From Chitinophaga sp. sic0106 (lineage in GTDB: Bacteria; Bacteroidota; Bacteroidia; Chitinophagales; Chitinophagaceae): a stretch of DNA of 64,000 nucleotides. Location of the stretch: contig NZ_JAHUWJ010000022.1 of assembly GCF_019219075.1 (NCBI RefSeq), forward strand, positions 1 to 64,000, given 5' to 3'. A program made the translations under genes and the position numbers. Position 1 is the stretch's first letter; the number at the start of each line of letters is the position of its first letter. Under the pieces are notes generated by a model. It was not told the origin of the DNA, searched no databases, and saw nothing but the letters and a program-made list of their open reading frames with translations. This document shows positions 9,894-18,141 of this stretch, one piece after another.

Positions 9894-10955
9894 CTATTTT
9901 GGTAATACCAGGGAGATGTTAAGGTATTTACCAGCGCTGACCTCCACCTGAATATCGCCTTGCATCCGGCGTGCAAAATCACGGCTTACCGCCATACCTA
10001 AGGCAACAGTGTCGCGCTGCCACGCAAACAAGCTCTCGCTTACCTCAATGGCCGCTTCCCCGGCATCCAATGCAATGGAAATACGGACATTGTTTTCATC
10101 CGGCCAGGCATCTGCAATTACCAGGCTACCCGGCAGGCCATGCCGGTAAGCGGCTAAAAGAATCTGCCTTAATACAAACTGCAGCATTTCTGCATCTGCC
10201 AGTACGGTAGTATCATCGGGAATTCTGTCTACCACACGCGGCGAAGCATCGCTGGTCAGGTAATTAAGATTATCTGCCAGGTAGTTCATCATCTCCCTTA
10301 ACCTGCAAATAACTGGTGTATATGTATACCCCGCCAACTGCAGCCTAATCCAGCGCAATACATAGTCGAATACATCCAGGGTTTTATGGGACGACACACC
10401 AATCTTCTCCATCTCCTCCAACATCTCCTGCCTGCTCATGCCGCCATGTTCCAGCTTTTCAGCCACCTCATTGATGTGCAGCAGCGGCTCCCTGAAATCG
10501 TTGGCTATAATGGTGATCAACTTATTTTTGAAATCATCTGTCGCTTTCAGCGTTGCATTCTTCTCCGATATTTCCGCATAGCCTTTCGCCAGCTGCTGTT
10601 CCTGCCGCCGCGAATTCCTGAAGTGATAATAACGCGTCATGATCAGCACCAGCAATAGTATGGCTACAGAAATCACCCCTATGGTCAGCAGCTGCGTATT
10701 CTTCTTATCCTGTATGCGCTGCTGTAACTGCTCACGTTGCCGCGTGTTCTTACGGGCCAGCGCCTCCGCAGCGCGCTCCTTCACCAGGTATTGCAGGTAG
10801 TTGATGCTATCAGCAGTGGTATCCTCCCCCTGTGCCATCCGGTAGATATCCTCCCGGGTAAGCGTATCCGGATAAGGGCGGGCAAATGCCTGCAACGCCG
10901 CTGTCAGACACAGCAGCATCCATACTGATATGTATAATTTCCTAGTTACCCGCAT
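9894..10955 (-). CDS. Degenerate sensor histidine kinase (pseudokinase-like)
   Basis: This 353-residue protein has a signal peptide (cleavage near residue 26), a short periplasmic part, a membrane helix at about 89-109, and DHp and ATPase-like regions resembling its neighbour at 10942-12900. The DHp motif reads IIANDFREPL, with Asn152 where a working kinase, including the neighbour, has the phospho-accepting His. The change needs one base (CAC to AAC). The ATPase part also lacks a recognisable N-box Asn (QILLAAYRHGL in place of NLLHNATKYS), has no DxGxG box and only a weak second glycine box. The frame is intact over its full length, so selection seems to keep it as a non-catalytic partner, though a decaying duplicate is possible. 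Its start overlaps the upstream kinase by 14 nt. Confidence 0.8.
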   Translation of the reverse strand: MRVTRKLYISVWMLLCLTAALQAFARPYPDTLTREDIYRMAQGEDTTADSINYLQYLVKERAAEALARKNTRQREQLQQRIQDKKNTQLLTIGVISVAILLLVLIMTRYYHFRNSRRQEQQLAKGYAEISEKNATLKATDDFKNKLITIIANDFREPLLHINEVAEKLEHGGMSRQEMLEEMEKIGVSSHKTLDVFDYVLRWIRLQLAGYTYTPVICRLREMMNYLADNLNYLTSDASPRVVDRIPDDTTVLADAEMLQFVLRQILLAAYRHGLPGSLVIADAWPDENNVRISIALDAGEAAIEVSESLFAWQRDTVALGMAVSRDFARRMQGDIQVEVSAGKYLNISLVLPK

Positions 10956-12900
10956 CCTGGTTCATTGTGGCCCATGGTAGACTATAAAAAAACCTTGCGC
11001 CCTTGTCTTCATTATTTTCCGCCCCGATGGTCCCGTTCATTTTTTCAATAAAGTCTTTACAAATTATCAAGGCAATACCTGCTCCTTTGCCTTTACGTCC
11101 TTTGGCAGTAGTTGTTTGCTCTACCGAAAACAATCCCGGTAATACTGCCGGATCAATACCACTACCTTCATCAGTGATCACTACCGTCACCATATTTTCA
11201 TTACGTGTAGCCGTAACCGTTATCTTCTTTCCGGATGCAGAATACTTTGTCGCATTATGCAGCAGGTTCCTGTTTACGAATTGCAGCATTTCAAAGTCAG
11301 CATACACCGGCAGGTCCGTAGATTCATCGATCACCAGCTGCAGATTTTTATCTGTCAGCAGGTGTTGAATATTATTGGCAGAAATAGTCATCAGGTCCTT
11401 TATCACATAAGGTTTGGGCTGATAACTAAATCCGGTGAGCTGCGTTTTCATCCAGCGCAGAATGCCGTCAAATACCTGTAGTGTATTGCGTGCACGGTTA
11501 TCCACCTGCTGAATCATATCCTTCGCATCATCCAGTGAAATGGCCTCGTCTTTTACAAAGCTGCTGATGCTGATAATATTATTGAGCGGACTCCTGAAAT
11601 CGTGTGCTATCAGTGAAATCAGCTTGTTTTTAAAATCGTCGTTCACGCGCATCTGCGCCGTACTTTGCTCCAGCTCCCGTTGCATGAAAGCGAGCTTGCG
11701 GCTGTTGGAACGCGACATGCGGTAAGCCTGAAACACGTGTATCAGCAAAGAAGTTAATAGTATCAATACGGCCAGCAGAAATATCAGGAGGTAGCGCCAG
11801 TAGATGTTTTCCAGGCTTTTCTTTTCCAACAGCCGGTGCTGATGAGCATGCTGCATACGCATACTATCCAGTTGCCTGTCGGCAGATGCAAAGTTCATAT
11901 AGATAGTGGCCCCGGCCTGTTGCACAGCCCGCTCCTGCTGCAGAATGGTCCACAACAGTCCCGCATAATAATCTGCGCGTGAGGTGTCCCCGTTATCCAT
12001 ACTGTTGCGATACAGTGTCATCAGCGTAGGACGCATCAGGCCCAGGTAACCTCCTTTGAGCGCATATTCCAGCGCTTCCCTGCTATAACGGATACTATCC
12101 GGCTGTTTAAGGGCCGACTTATAGGCAGCCAGCATGAAATCTCCATACACCACCAGGTAATTCAATCCGGAAGACTTTGAAGAATCCACTACTTCATGTA
12201 TAACACTTATCGCATCCTGCAATTGGCCGCTGCGCTGCAATTCATGGGCTTTAAACAGCCTGGTGTAAAGGATCTGGCGGTAGTCATCGTATTTCACTGC
12301 CAGCACCGCCGCTTCTTCCAGCGCTGCTACTGCCGCCATATGTGCGGACAATGCCGTATCGTTGCGATGAATACTGTAATAGTTGGCCAGCACCAGCGCC
12401 CTGATGGAATCGTTGCCGGACTTGTTTACAATCGCCATGGCCGTATCTGCCATCTTCACAGCCTCAGCGGAATGACCCAGGTATTGGTGATATATACCAA
12501 TGTTCATCAGGTTGATGGCTTCATTAGACAGATCATCTGTTTCCCTGGCGTTGGCCAGACTTTCATTATAAAAAAGGTAGGAGAGATACCGGTTGGGTTT
12601 AAAGGCGTAGTAACTACCCAGATTTTTCAGTGCGATGGTAAGACCTGTGCTGTAATGCAGCCGGGTAGCAACTTCCATGGCTTGATTTGCGTAATGCCCA
12701 CAACTGTCCAGCTGACACGCCTGGTACAGCACAGTCAGTCTGTTAAGTACATCCACATAGGAAGCACTGTCTTTAACCTGTTGCAGCAATGCTTTAGCAC
12801 GGACTATCTCCGCTTGTTGCCCTCTCGAGTCCTGGAAAAAAAACAACAGAAATAAAAGTACTAAGGAAGTTTTCTTTAGATATGGAAACAACTCGAACAT
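10942..12900 (-). CDS. TPR-containing sensor histidine kinase
   Basis: A 652-residue membrane kinase. It has a signal peptide (residues 1-27), a periplasmic region of helical TPR-like repeats (about 35-350), one membrane helix (about 369-389), a coiled DHp helix with phospho-accepting His433 in LIAHDFRSPL, and an HATPase domain with N-box NLLHNATKYS (near 540), G1 box DEGSGI and G2 box GKGAGIAL. These are the parts of a working kinase. No response regulator is adjacent, so its target is unknown. It is the upstream gene of a two-gene operon whose second gene is the degenerate paralogue. A TTATTTTG element at 12921-12928 (minus strand) may be part of its promoter. Confidence 0.9.
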   Translation of the reverse strand: MFELFPYLKKTSLVLLFLLFFFQDSRGQQAEIVRAKALLQQVKDSASYVDVLNRLTVLYQACQLDSCGHYANQAMEVATRLHYSTGLTIALKNLGSYYAFKPNRYLSYLFYNESLANARETDDLSNEAINLMNIGIYHQYLGHSAEAVKMADTAMAIVNKSGNDSIRALVLANYYSIHRNDTALSAHMAAVAALEEAAVLAVKYDDYRQILYTRLFKAHELQRSGQLQDAISVIHEVVDSSKSSGLNYLVVYGDFMLAAYKSALKQPDSIRYSREALEYALKGGYLGLMRPTLMTLYRNSMDNGDTSRADYYAGLLWTILQQERAVQQAGATIYMNFASADRQLDSMRMQHAHQHRLLEKKSLENIYWRYLLIFLLAVLILLTSLLIHVFQAYRMSRSNSRKLAFMQRELEQSTAQMRVNDDFKNKLISLIAHDFRSPLNNIISISSFVKDEAISLDDAKDMIQQVDNRARNTLQVFDGILRWMKTQLTGFSYQPKPYVIKDLMTISANNIQHLLTDKNLQLVIDESTDLPVYADFEMLQFVNRNLLHNATKYSASGKKITVTATRNENMVTVVITDEGSGIDPAVLPGLFSVEQTTTAKGRKGKGAGIALIICKDFIEKMNGTIGAENNEDKGARFFYSLPWATMNQDAGN

Positions 12901-13024
12901 GCATGGTTTATTGCATGACTCAAAATAATCAAAAAATTGCGAAAATGTAAGGAAATCAGGGTTTACTTCGCCTTACCGGCAAAATGAACAAAATGAACAG
13001 CCAAAATTTGAGTGCAGGGCAGCA

Positions 13025-13720
13025 TTAGATTTCGAATACGAGCCCTTTCTTTTTCAGTTGTTCATACTTCTCCGGATCGAAGCGGTACAGGTGCGCACCT
13101 TTTTTGGAAGAGGTTTTATCTTTTTCTTCCAGTTTCTCCATCACATCGAGGGAGAGTATCTTCTTGCGGAAGTTACGTTTATCCAAAGTGCGGCCATAGA
13201 TTTCTTCGTATAGGCTACGGAGTTGTGACAGGGTAAATTTCTGCGGCAGGAGTTCAAACCCTATCGGGTGGAATTGCGCATTATCTCTGAGCTTTACCAG
13301 CGCGTCCTCAATCATCTTTTTATGATCAAAAATCAACTCCGGCATATTTTCCAGTTCCAGCCAGTGAGCACCGTGCTCCTGCGCCAGCGGCTTATCATGA
13401 TCCTTAATACGGATGAGTGCGTAATAGGTCACGGAAATTACACGGGCACCGGAATCGCGGTTTACATCCCCATAGCAATGGAGTTGATCCATGTAGATGT
13501 CATCCAGGCCGGTAGTCAGTTTCAATACCCGGGCGGCAGCATCATCGGTACTTTCCTCCGGTTGTACGAAGCCACCTACCAGCGACCATTCGCCGGCCAT
13601 AGGAGCCACTTTACGTTTGATGACCAATAGTTTGAGCTTACCCTCATCGAAACCGAAGATGATACAATCCACAGCCACCAGGTGCCTTGGGGCCTTCGCA
13701 TAAAAAGAAGCCGCGTTCAT
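13025..13720 (-). CDS. NUDIX-fold transcriptional regulator (NrtR/AraR-like)
   Basis: A 231-residue protein with a NUDIX domain (about 12-145) and a C-terminal winged-helix region (about 155-231, beginning FTLSQLRSLYEEIYG). The NUDIX box runs from Gly50 to Leu72. The canonical REUxEExGU core is R64-V-L-K-L-T-T-G-L, so the three catalytic glutamates are replaced by Val65, Leu68 and Thr69 and hydrolase activity is unlikely. In known relatives such as NrtR (NAD) and Bacteroides AraR (arabinose), a dead NUDIX domain senses a ligand and the winged helix binds DNA. No sugar or NAD operon lies beside it, so the ligand is unknown. A good -7 element lies at 13744-13751. Confidence 0.85.
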   Translation of the reverse strand: MNAASFYAKAPRHLVAVDCIIFGFDEGKLKLLVIKRKVAPMAGEWSLVGGFVQPEESTDDAAARVLKLTTGLDDIYMDQLHCYGDVNRDSGARVISVTYYALIRIKDHDKPLAQEHGAHWLELENMPELIFDHKKMIEDALVKLRDNAQFHPIGFELLPQKFTLSQLRSLYEEIYGRTLDKRNFRKKILSLDVMEKLEEKDKTSSKKGAHLYRFDPEKYEQLKKKGLVFEI

Positions 13721-13743
13721 ATTTTTATCTGATAATGTAGGAT

Positions 13744-13751
13744 CAAAAATA
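13744..13751 (-). promoter_or_regulatory. Putative -7 element of the NUDIX regulator gene
   Basis: The minus strand reads TATTTTTG, an exact TAnnTTTG, 23 nt before the start codon. I see no clear -33 TTG at the usual distance. Confidence 0.4.
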
Positions 13752-13773
13752 ATATAATGAATATTAAAACCCG

Positions 13774-14265
13774 CTATTTCTTCTGGCTAAACGTGCTGAA
13801 ATCCGTGGATGGTATTTTGGTGATGCCCAGTTGCCGGAGCATAAATACCAGCTGTCCCCGGTGAAACGTGCTGTGGTTACAGGTATGCATAATAATATCC
13901 GCTACCGCCATTTTATAATGCTCGTTTTTTTTGCGGGTAAAAGCAACGATGTGATTGATGCGGGCAGGGGTAGCGGCAGCCACCCATTCGGCCAGCAGTG
14001 CTGATTGCCGCAGCCAGGCAGCACAACCTTCCGCAAAGCTGCCGGTAAAACGCTCCGACGGCCGCAGCGGTTTTTCCTGCAGTTGTAAGCGCTGATACCA
14101 GATACTTTCACTGTCCCACACATGCCATACCAGGGCGCGCATATGTTCAAAACTTCCTCCCAGGTGAGTAGTCACCTGCTCAGGCGTCAGTTTCGTCAGG
14201 GCCTTCCCTATCTCTTTATTGGCCCAGAGATGATAGGCCGTATAGCGCTGTAAGATCGGTTTCAT
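13774..14265 (-). CDS. DinB-family protein
   Basis: A 163-residue four-helix-bundle protein of the DinB/YfiT superfamily. His48, His131 and His135 (motif HTCNHSTFHRGQ at 127-138) form the usual metal-binding triad. Family members are metal-dependent, often thiol transferases, but the substrate cannot be read from the sequence. I chose the ATG at 14265 (MKPILQRYTAYHLWAN), the usual family start, over an upstream in-frame start at 14298. It diverges from the acetyltransferase gene at 14365. Confidence 0.85.
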   Translation of the reverse strand: MKPILQRYTAYHLWANKEIGKALTKLTPEQVTTHLGGSFEHMRALVWHVWDSESIWYQRLQLQEKPLRPSERFTGSFAEGCAAWLRQSALLAEWVAAATPARINHIVAFTRKKNEHYKMAVADIIMHTCNHSTFHRGQLVFMLRQLGITKIPSTDFSTFSQKK

Positions 14266-14364
14266 GCAAAGCAGGATTAATATCTCCCGAAAAATCATTC
14301 AATTTACAATATTGTTAATCATTTTGCGAGCACCGATATTTGCTTTGCACAAATAATCAGACTT

Positions 14365-14820
14365 ATGGAGAATATATCGCTGCGCGTTGCCCGGAAAGAA
14401 GACTGTCCACGCCTGCTGGAACTGATTCGTGAACTGGCAGAATATGAAAAGGCGCCTCAGGAAGTAACGGTTACCCTGGAACATTTTGAACAGGCAGGAT
14501 TTGGCCCTAACCCGGTGTGGAAAGCATTTGTGGCTGTGGCAGATGACCAGATTGTAGGTTTTGCGCTGTATTACGTTCGCTATTCTACCTGGAAAGGAAG
14601 TCGCCTCTACCTGGAGGACATCATCGTTACAGAAAAATGGAGGGGAAAGAAAATCGGCCAGCTGCTGTTTGAGCAACTGTTTAAGGAGGCTAAAGAAAAG
14701 CAATTCAGCGGTATTACGTTCCAGGTACTGGAGTGGAATGAACCTGCCATCAACTTCTACAAAAAATTCCAGGCGAAATTTGATCCGGAGTGGATCAATG
14801 TGAGCATTGAGCTGGTGTAA
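14365..14820 (+). CDS. GNAT N-acetyltransferase, diamine/thialysine acetyltransferase-like
   Basis: A 151-residue single-domain GNAT enzyme. The whole sequence follows the spermidine/spermine or thialysine acetyltransferase pattern: LIRELAEYEKAP near residue 20, VWKAFVAV, YLEDIIV, the acetyl-CoA loop RGKKIGQLLF (about 96-105), and WNEPAINFYKKF near the C-terminus. It probably acetylates a small amine with acetyl-CoA; which amine is not decided by the sequence. It starts 99 nt from the divergent DinB gene and lies 71 nt before a second acetyltransferase gene. Confidence 0.85.
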   Translation: MENISLRVARKEDCPRLLELIRELAEYEKAPQEVTVTLEHFEQAGFGPNPVWKAFVAVADDQIVGFALYYVRYSTWKGSRLYLEDIIVTEKWRGKKIGQLLFEQLFKEAKEKQFSGITFQVLEWNEPAINFYKKFQAKFDPEWINVSIELV

Positions 14821-14866
14821 ATTTTCCGTTCGTATAAATCATTGCCGGTATATGCAGCTTACTTGC

Positions 14867-14874
14867 TAATATTG
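14867..14874 (+). promoter_or_regulatory. Putative -7 element upstream of the two-domain GNAT gene
   Basis: TAATATTG is one base off TAnnTTTG, with a TTG (14843-14845) 21 nt upstream and the start codon 17 nt downstream. It suggests this gene has its own promoter although the first GNAT gene ends only 71 nt before it. Confidence 0.35.
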
Positions 14875-14891
14875 GTGATATCCTGGTTGTT

Positions 14892-15740
14892 ATGACTTAT
14901 CTGAATGATTTCCACGACCTGCAGGGCCAATCGACTGTAGGCCTGTGTAATACGTTTAACCTGGCATTCAGCGACTATCTCGTTCCGGTTAACCTGACGC
15001 CTTCCGTGATGGAAGAAAAATTCCAGGGGGAAAATACCAGCCTGGAATGGTCGATCGGTGCCTTTAAAGGCGCGGAACTGGGCGCTTTTATATTGCATGG
15101 CGTGGATGACAAACAAGCACCAATGGTGCTGTATAATGGTGGCACGGGCGTAGTGCCGGCGTACCGTGGTCAGCATCTTGTGCAAAAAATGTATGAGGCT
15201 TATATTCCCAGGTACCAGGATGCCGGCGTGCGCAGGATTATCCTCGAAGTGCTTACTTCTAATCTCCCTGCTATCAAGGCCTATAAAAACAGCGGGTTTG
15301 AAAAAAACAGGGTGTTGGAGTGTTTTAAGGGAGATGTCAGAGCCGGCCTGCCGGCAGTCCCCGTTCTTATCCGGGAGCAGCGTCATCCCAACTGGGCGTT
15401 TTATCAAACTTTCCTGGATATGGAACCCAGCTGGTGTAACCTGTTATCCAGTGCCAGCCGCGAAAAAACAACCATGGTGTGGGAGGCGGTACAGGACAAT
15501 GATGTGATTGGCTTTATTGCAGTGAACATACTGACCCGCAGGGTAAGGAGCATAGCGGTGGATCAGCATTACAGGCGTAGCGGTGTAGGGAATGCCCTGC
15601 TGAAACACACGGCAGCAGCGCTGCCAGGCACCCTCACCGTGATTAATATCGACGATCGTTTTCAGGGAATTTGCCGCTTTCTGGAGCAGGCAGGGCTAAA
15701 TAATTATATTACGCAGTATGAAATGGTAGCGGCTATTTGA
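14892..15740 (+). CDS. Two-domain GNAT N-acetyltransferase
   Basis: A 282-residue protein with two GNAT-like halves. The N-terminal half (about 1-150) has an acetyl-CoA loop GVVPAYRGQHLVQKM and the tail motif NLPAIKAYKNSGF. The C-terminal half (about 170-282) has IAVDQHYRRSGVGNALLKH. The second loop (RRSGVGNAL) is the more canonical R/Q-x-x-G-x-G/A, so that half is probably the active one; this is inference. The substrate is unknown. The gene ends at a bidirectional terminator facing fabD. Confidence 0.8.
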   Translation: MTYLNDFHDLQGQSTVGLCNTFNLAFSDYLVPVNLTPSVMEEKFQGENTSLEWSIGAFKGAELGAFILHGVDDKQAPMVLYNGGTGVVPAYRGQHLVQKMYEAYIPRYQDAGVRRIILEVLTSNLPAIKAYKNSGFEKNRVLECFKGDVRAGLPAVPVLIREQRHPNWAFYQTFLDMEPSWCNLLSSASREKTTMVWEAVQDNDVIGFIAVNILTRRVRSIAVDQHYRRSGVGNALLKHTAAALPGTLTVINIDDRFQGICRFLEQAGLNNYITQYEMVAAI

Positions 15741-15773
15741 TCCCTTGAATTGCTTTCCCTAACTGTAGGGGAT

Positions 15774-15807
15774 AAAAAAAGCGGCTGTAGTTCAGCCGCT
15801 TTTTTTT
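15774..15807. terminator. Bidirectional terminator
   Basis: GCGGCTG (15781-15787) pairs with CAGCCGC (15793-15799) around a 5-nt loop, with seven A before and eight T after. It ends both the acetyltransferase gene (plus) and fabD (minus). A weaker hairpin closer to the fabD stop (CGGATGT/ACATCCG, about 15849-15877) may add to it. Confidence 0.88.
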
Positions 15808-15888
15808 GCGTACCCTGATGGACGCTGGTAGTCGTTTACGCAAATCCCCGGATGTTGGTTTATTGTTGATACATCCGCGGGAAATGCA

Positions 15889-16785
15889 CTATTTATTTTC
15901 AATACCGTTTACCACGGCCTCTTTATAAATTTTCTGCACCAGGCCTTGTAATACTTTACCAGGGCCTACTTCGGTGAATTCAGTTGCACCATCTGCCACC
16001 ATCGCCTGTACGGACTGTGTCCATCTTACCGCGCCGGTGAGCTGATCGATCAGGTTCTGCTTGATTTCATCCGGGCTGGTAACAGCTTTTGCTACAACGT
16101 TCTGATAAACAGGGCAGGAAGGCGTGTTGAAGGTAGCCTTTTCAATGGCAGCCTTCAGTTCTTCTTTGGCAGGCGCCATCAGCGGAGAGTGGAAAGCGCC
16201 ACCTACAGGCAGTATCAGCGCACGTTTAGCGCCGGCAGCCTTCATTCTTTCGCAGGCAATTTCCACACCTTTGAGGCTTCCGGAAATCACCAATTGGCCA
16301 GGGCAGTTATAGTTGGCAGCTACTACCACTTCGCCGGTTTCGGCGGAAACAGCAGCACTGATTTCTTCTACTTTTGCATCATCCAGTGCCAGCACAGCGG
16401 CCATGGTAGATGGTTGCAGTTCACATGCTTTTTGCATGGCATTAGCACGGATGGCTACCAGCTTCAGGGCTTCTTCGAACGACAGCGCACCGTTGGCTAC
16501 CAGGGCAGAAAACTCACCCAGGGAGTGACCTGCTACCATGTCGGGCTGACCATGCTCTGTGCACAGGAAAGCGATTACCGCATGCAGGAAAACCGCTGGC
16601 TGCGTAACTTTGGTTTGTTTCAGATCTTCCTCCGTTCCGCTGAACATGATATCAGAAATGCGGAAACCCAGAATTTCGTTTGCGCGCTCAAACAGCTCTT
16701 TTGCTTTTGCGTTGGTGTCATACAGGTTTTTGCCCATTCCCGGAAATTGAGATCCTTGTCCGGGGAATACGTAAGCATGCTTCAT
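15889..16785 (-). CDS. Malonyl-CoA:ACP transacylase (FabD)
   Basis: FabD moves malonyl groups from CoA to acyl carrier protein and supplies the extender for fatty-acid synthesis. The 298-residue sequence is full length and shows FPGQGSQFPGMG (7-18), the nucleophile Ser88 in GHSLGE, Arg113 for the malonyl carboxylate and His199 in GGAFHSP. It appears monocistronic: a good promoter lies at 16827-16856 and the upstream folE has its own terminator. Confidence 0.95.
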   Translation of the reverse strand: MKHAYVFPGQGSQFPGMGKNLYDTNAKAKELFERANEILGFRISDIMFSGTEEDLKQTKVTQPAVFLHAVIAFLCTEHGQPDMVAGHSLGEFSALVANGALSFEEALKLVAIRANAMQKACELQPSTMAAVLALDDAKVEEISAAVSAETGEVVVAANYNCPGQLVISGSLKGVEIACERMKAAGAKRALILPVGGAFHSPLMAPAKEELKAAIEKATFNTPSCPVYQNVVAKAVTSPDEIKQNLIDQLTGAVRWTQSVQAMVADGATEFTEVGPGKVLQGLVQKIYKEAVVNGIENK

Positions 16786-16826
16786 GTTGGTTATGTTATA
16801 AGTTTGCGTTCAAATTAAAATTATAT

Positions 16827-16856
16827 CAAATATACAATCAATTAGTTTATAACAAA
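16827..16856 (-). promoter_or_regulatory. fabD promoter
   Basis: On the minus strand TTTG (16853-16856), an 18-nt spacer and TATATTTG (16827-16834) match the Bacteroidota -33/-7 promoter. The predicted leader is about 35 nt. Confidence 0.6.
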
Positions 16857-16915
16857 ATCATCGACTGCATTGATTTTTCAGTTTGCAAATAAAAGAAAAA
16901 CCGGGCATAAAAATG

Positions 16916-16947
16916 AAATGAACGCTACTGATGGGCAGCGTTCATTT
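16916..16947 (-). terminator. folE terminator
   Basis: AAATGAACGCT (16916-16926) and AGCGTTCATTT (16937-16947) form an 11-bp stem with a 10-nt loop. On the minus strand it lies 28 nt past the folE stop and is followed by a T-rich stretch. It separates folE from fabD. Confidence 0.7.
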
Positions 16948-16974
16948 AAAATGAGGTAAAAAGGGGGGCAGTTA

Positions 16975-17562
16975 TTATCTGCCGATCAGCTTCAGGAACT
17001 CATCGCGGGTGGTACCATCCGCAAACTGACCGCTAAAGGCGGAAGTAGTGGTAATAGAATTCTGTTTCTGTACACCACGCATCATCATACAGAGGTGTTG
17101 TGCTTCGATAACCACGGCCACACCTTCTGGTTGCAGGGCATCCTGGATAGCGTCCAGGATCTGGTGCGTAAGGCGTTCCTGTACTTGCAGGCGGCGGGCA
17201 AAAACATCCACTACGCGGGCGATTTTGCTCAAACCAGTGATATAACCGTTCGGGATATAGGCAACATGTGCTTTTCCGAAGAAAGGCAGCATGTGGTGTT
17301 CACACATCGAATACAACTCAATATCCTTCACTATAACCATTTCACTGTATGATTCGGTAAACCGTGCGCCCAACAGGATTTCCTTTGCATCTTGCTGGTA
17401 GCCCTGTGTGAGAAACTGCATGGCTTTGGCCATACGTTCCGGCGTTTTTTCCAGGCCTTCCCTTTCCGAATCTTCTCCCAACAGTTCCAGGCATCGCTTG
17501 TAATTATCCTTCAGATCGGCCGTGATCTTTTCGTCATAGCTTTCAATCTTATTATACGCCAT
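16975..17562 (-). CDS. GTP cyclohydrolase I (FolE)
   Basis: FolE turns GTP into 7,8-dihydroneopterin triphosphate, the first step to folate, biopterin and queuosine precursors. The 195-residue sequence has the zinc ligands Cys87 and His90 (in CEHHMLPF) and Cys158 (in HLCMMMRG), plus the conserved LSKIARVVDVFARRLQ. It lies 51 nt downstream of the PTPS/QueD-family gene on the same strand with no clear promoter between them, so the two are probably co-transcribed. They catalyse consecutive steps of one pathway. Confidence 0.95.
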   Translation of the reverse strand: MAYNKIESYDEKITADLKDNYKRCLELLGEDSEREGLEKTPERMAKAMQFLTQGYQQDAKEILLGARFTESYSEMVIVKDIELYSMCEHHMLPFFGKAHVAYIPNGYITGLSKIARVVDVFARRLQVQERLTHQILDAIQDALQPEGVAVVIEAQHLCMMMRGVQKQNSITTTSAFSGQFADGTTRDEFLKLIGR

Positions 17563-17613
17563 CCTTATATGTTTTAGTTCGAAAATTGCTTGCCTGTATA
17601 CTACGAAGCGTGG

Positions 17614-18027
17614 TTACTTACCTCCATAGTATTCCACGTAAATGCGTGGAGTTTCGTACAGCTTAATGCAATGCAGCATTACTTCAGCTGGCAAATGCTG
17701 CGACAACTGGTCCCAGATGGCGATAGCCAGGTTTTCAGCGGAGGTAAACTTACCTGCCATAAAATCCACGTCCATATTGAGATTGCGGTGGTCAATCTTT
17801 TCAATGACTACATCTTTAATGATTACTCCTAAAGTTTTAGCATTGAAAACAAATCCCGTTTCAGGATCAGGATTGCCTTTTATCGTAACGTGCAGTTCGT
17901 AATTATGTCCATGCCAATTTACGTTGGCGCATTTTCCAAAAACCTCTTCGTTCTTTTCTGCACTCCAGTTCGGGTTAGATAACTTATGCGCGGCATTAAA
18001 GTTCTCTACTCGCGTTAAATAAATCAT
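17614..18027 (-). CDS. 6-pyruvoyltetrahydropterin synthase / QueD family protein
   Basis: A 137-residue zinc enzyme of the PTPS/QueD family acting on dihydroneopterin triphosphate, the FolE product. Zinc ligands His14, His39 and His41 (WHGHNY) are present. Catalytic Cys33 is separated from HGH by five residues (CANVNWHGH), which resembles the tetrahydrobiopterin-forming PTPS pattern (CNNPNGHGHNY) more than E. coli QueD (C-x3-HGH). The product could be 6-pyruvoyltetrahydropterin, 6-carboxytetrahydropterin or both. No queC, queE or sepiapterin reductase gene is nearby to decide. It is probably the first gene of a two-gene operon with folE. Confidence 0.85.
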   Translation of the reverse strand: MIYLTRVENFNAAHKLSNPNWSAEKNEEVFGKCANVNWHGHNYELHVTIKGNPDPETGFVFNAKTLGVIIKDVVIEKIDHRNLNMDVDFMAGKFTSAENLAIAIWDQLSQHLPAEVMLHCIKLYETPRIYVEYYGGK

Positions 18028-18046
18028 TATTGCAACAAAATTTTCG

Positions 18047-18078
18047 CAAAAATACCACTATTCCGCGAGGGAATCCAA
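18047..18078 (-). promoter_or_regulatory. Putative promoter of the PTPS/QueD-folE operon
   Basis: On the minus strand a TTG (18076-18078), a 21-nt spacer and TATTTTTG (18047-18054), an exact -7 consensus, lie 19 nt before the start codon. Confidence 0.5.
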
Positions 18079-18141
18079 TTATCCTTATTCCTGTCAATTG
18101 TTTTACACTTCAAAAACCTGATTTTACCGTACTTTTATCGC

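Noticed and set aside
12196..12855. Plus-strand frame of 219 codons
   Set aside because: Antisense to the TPR region of the histidine kinase gene, with no family features.
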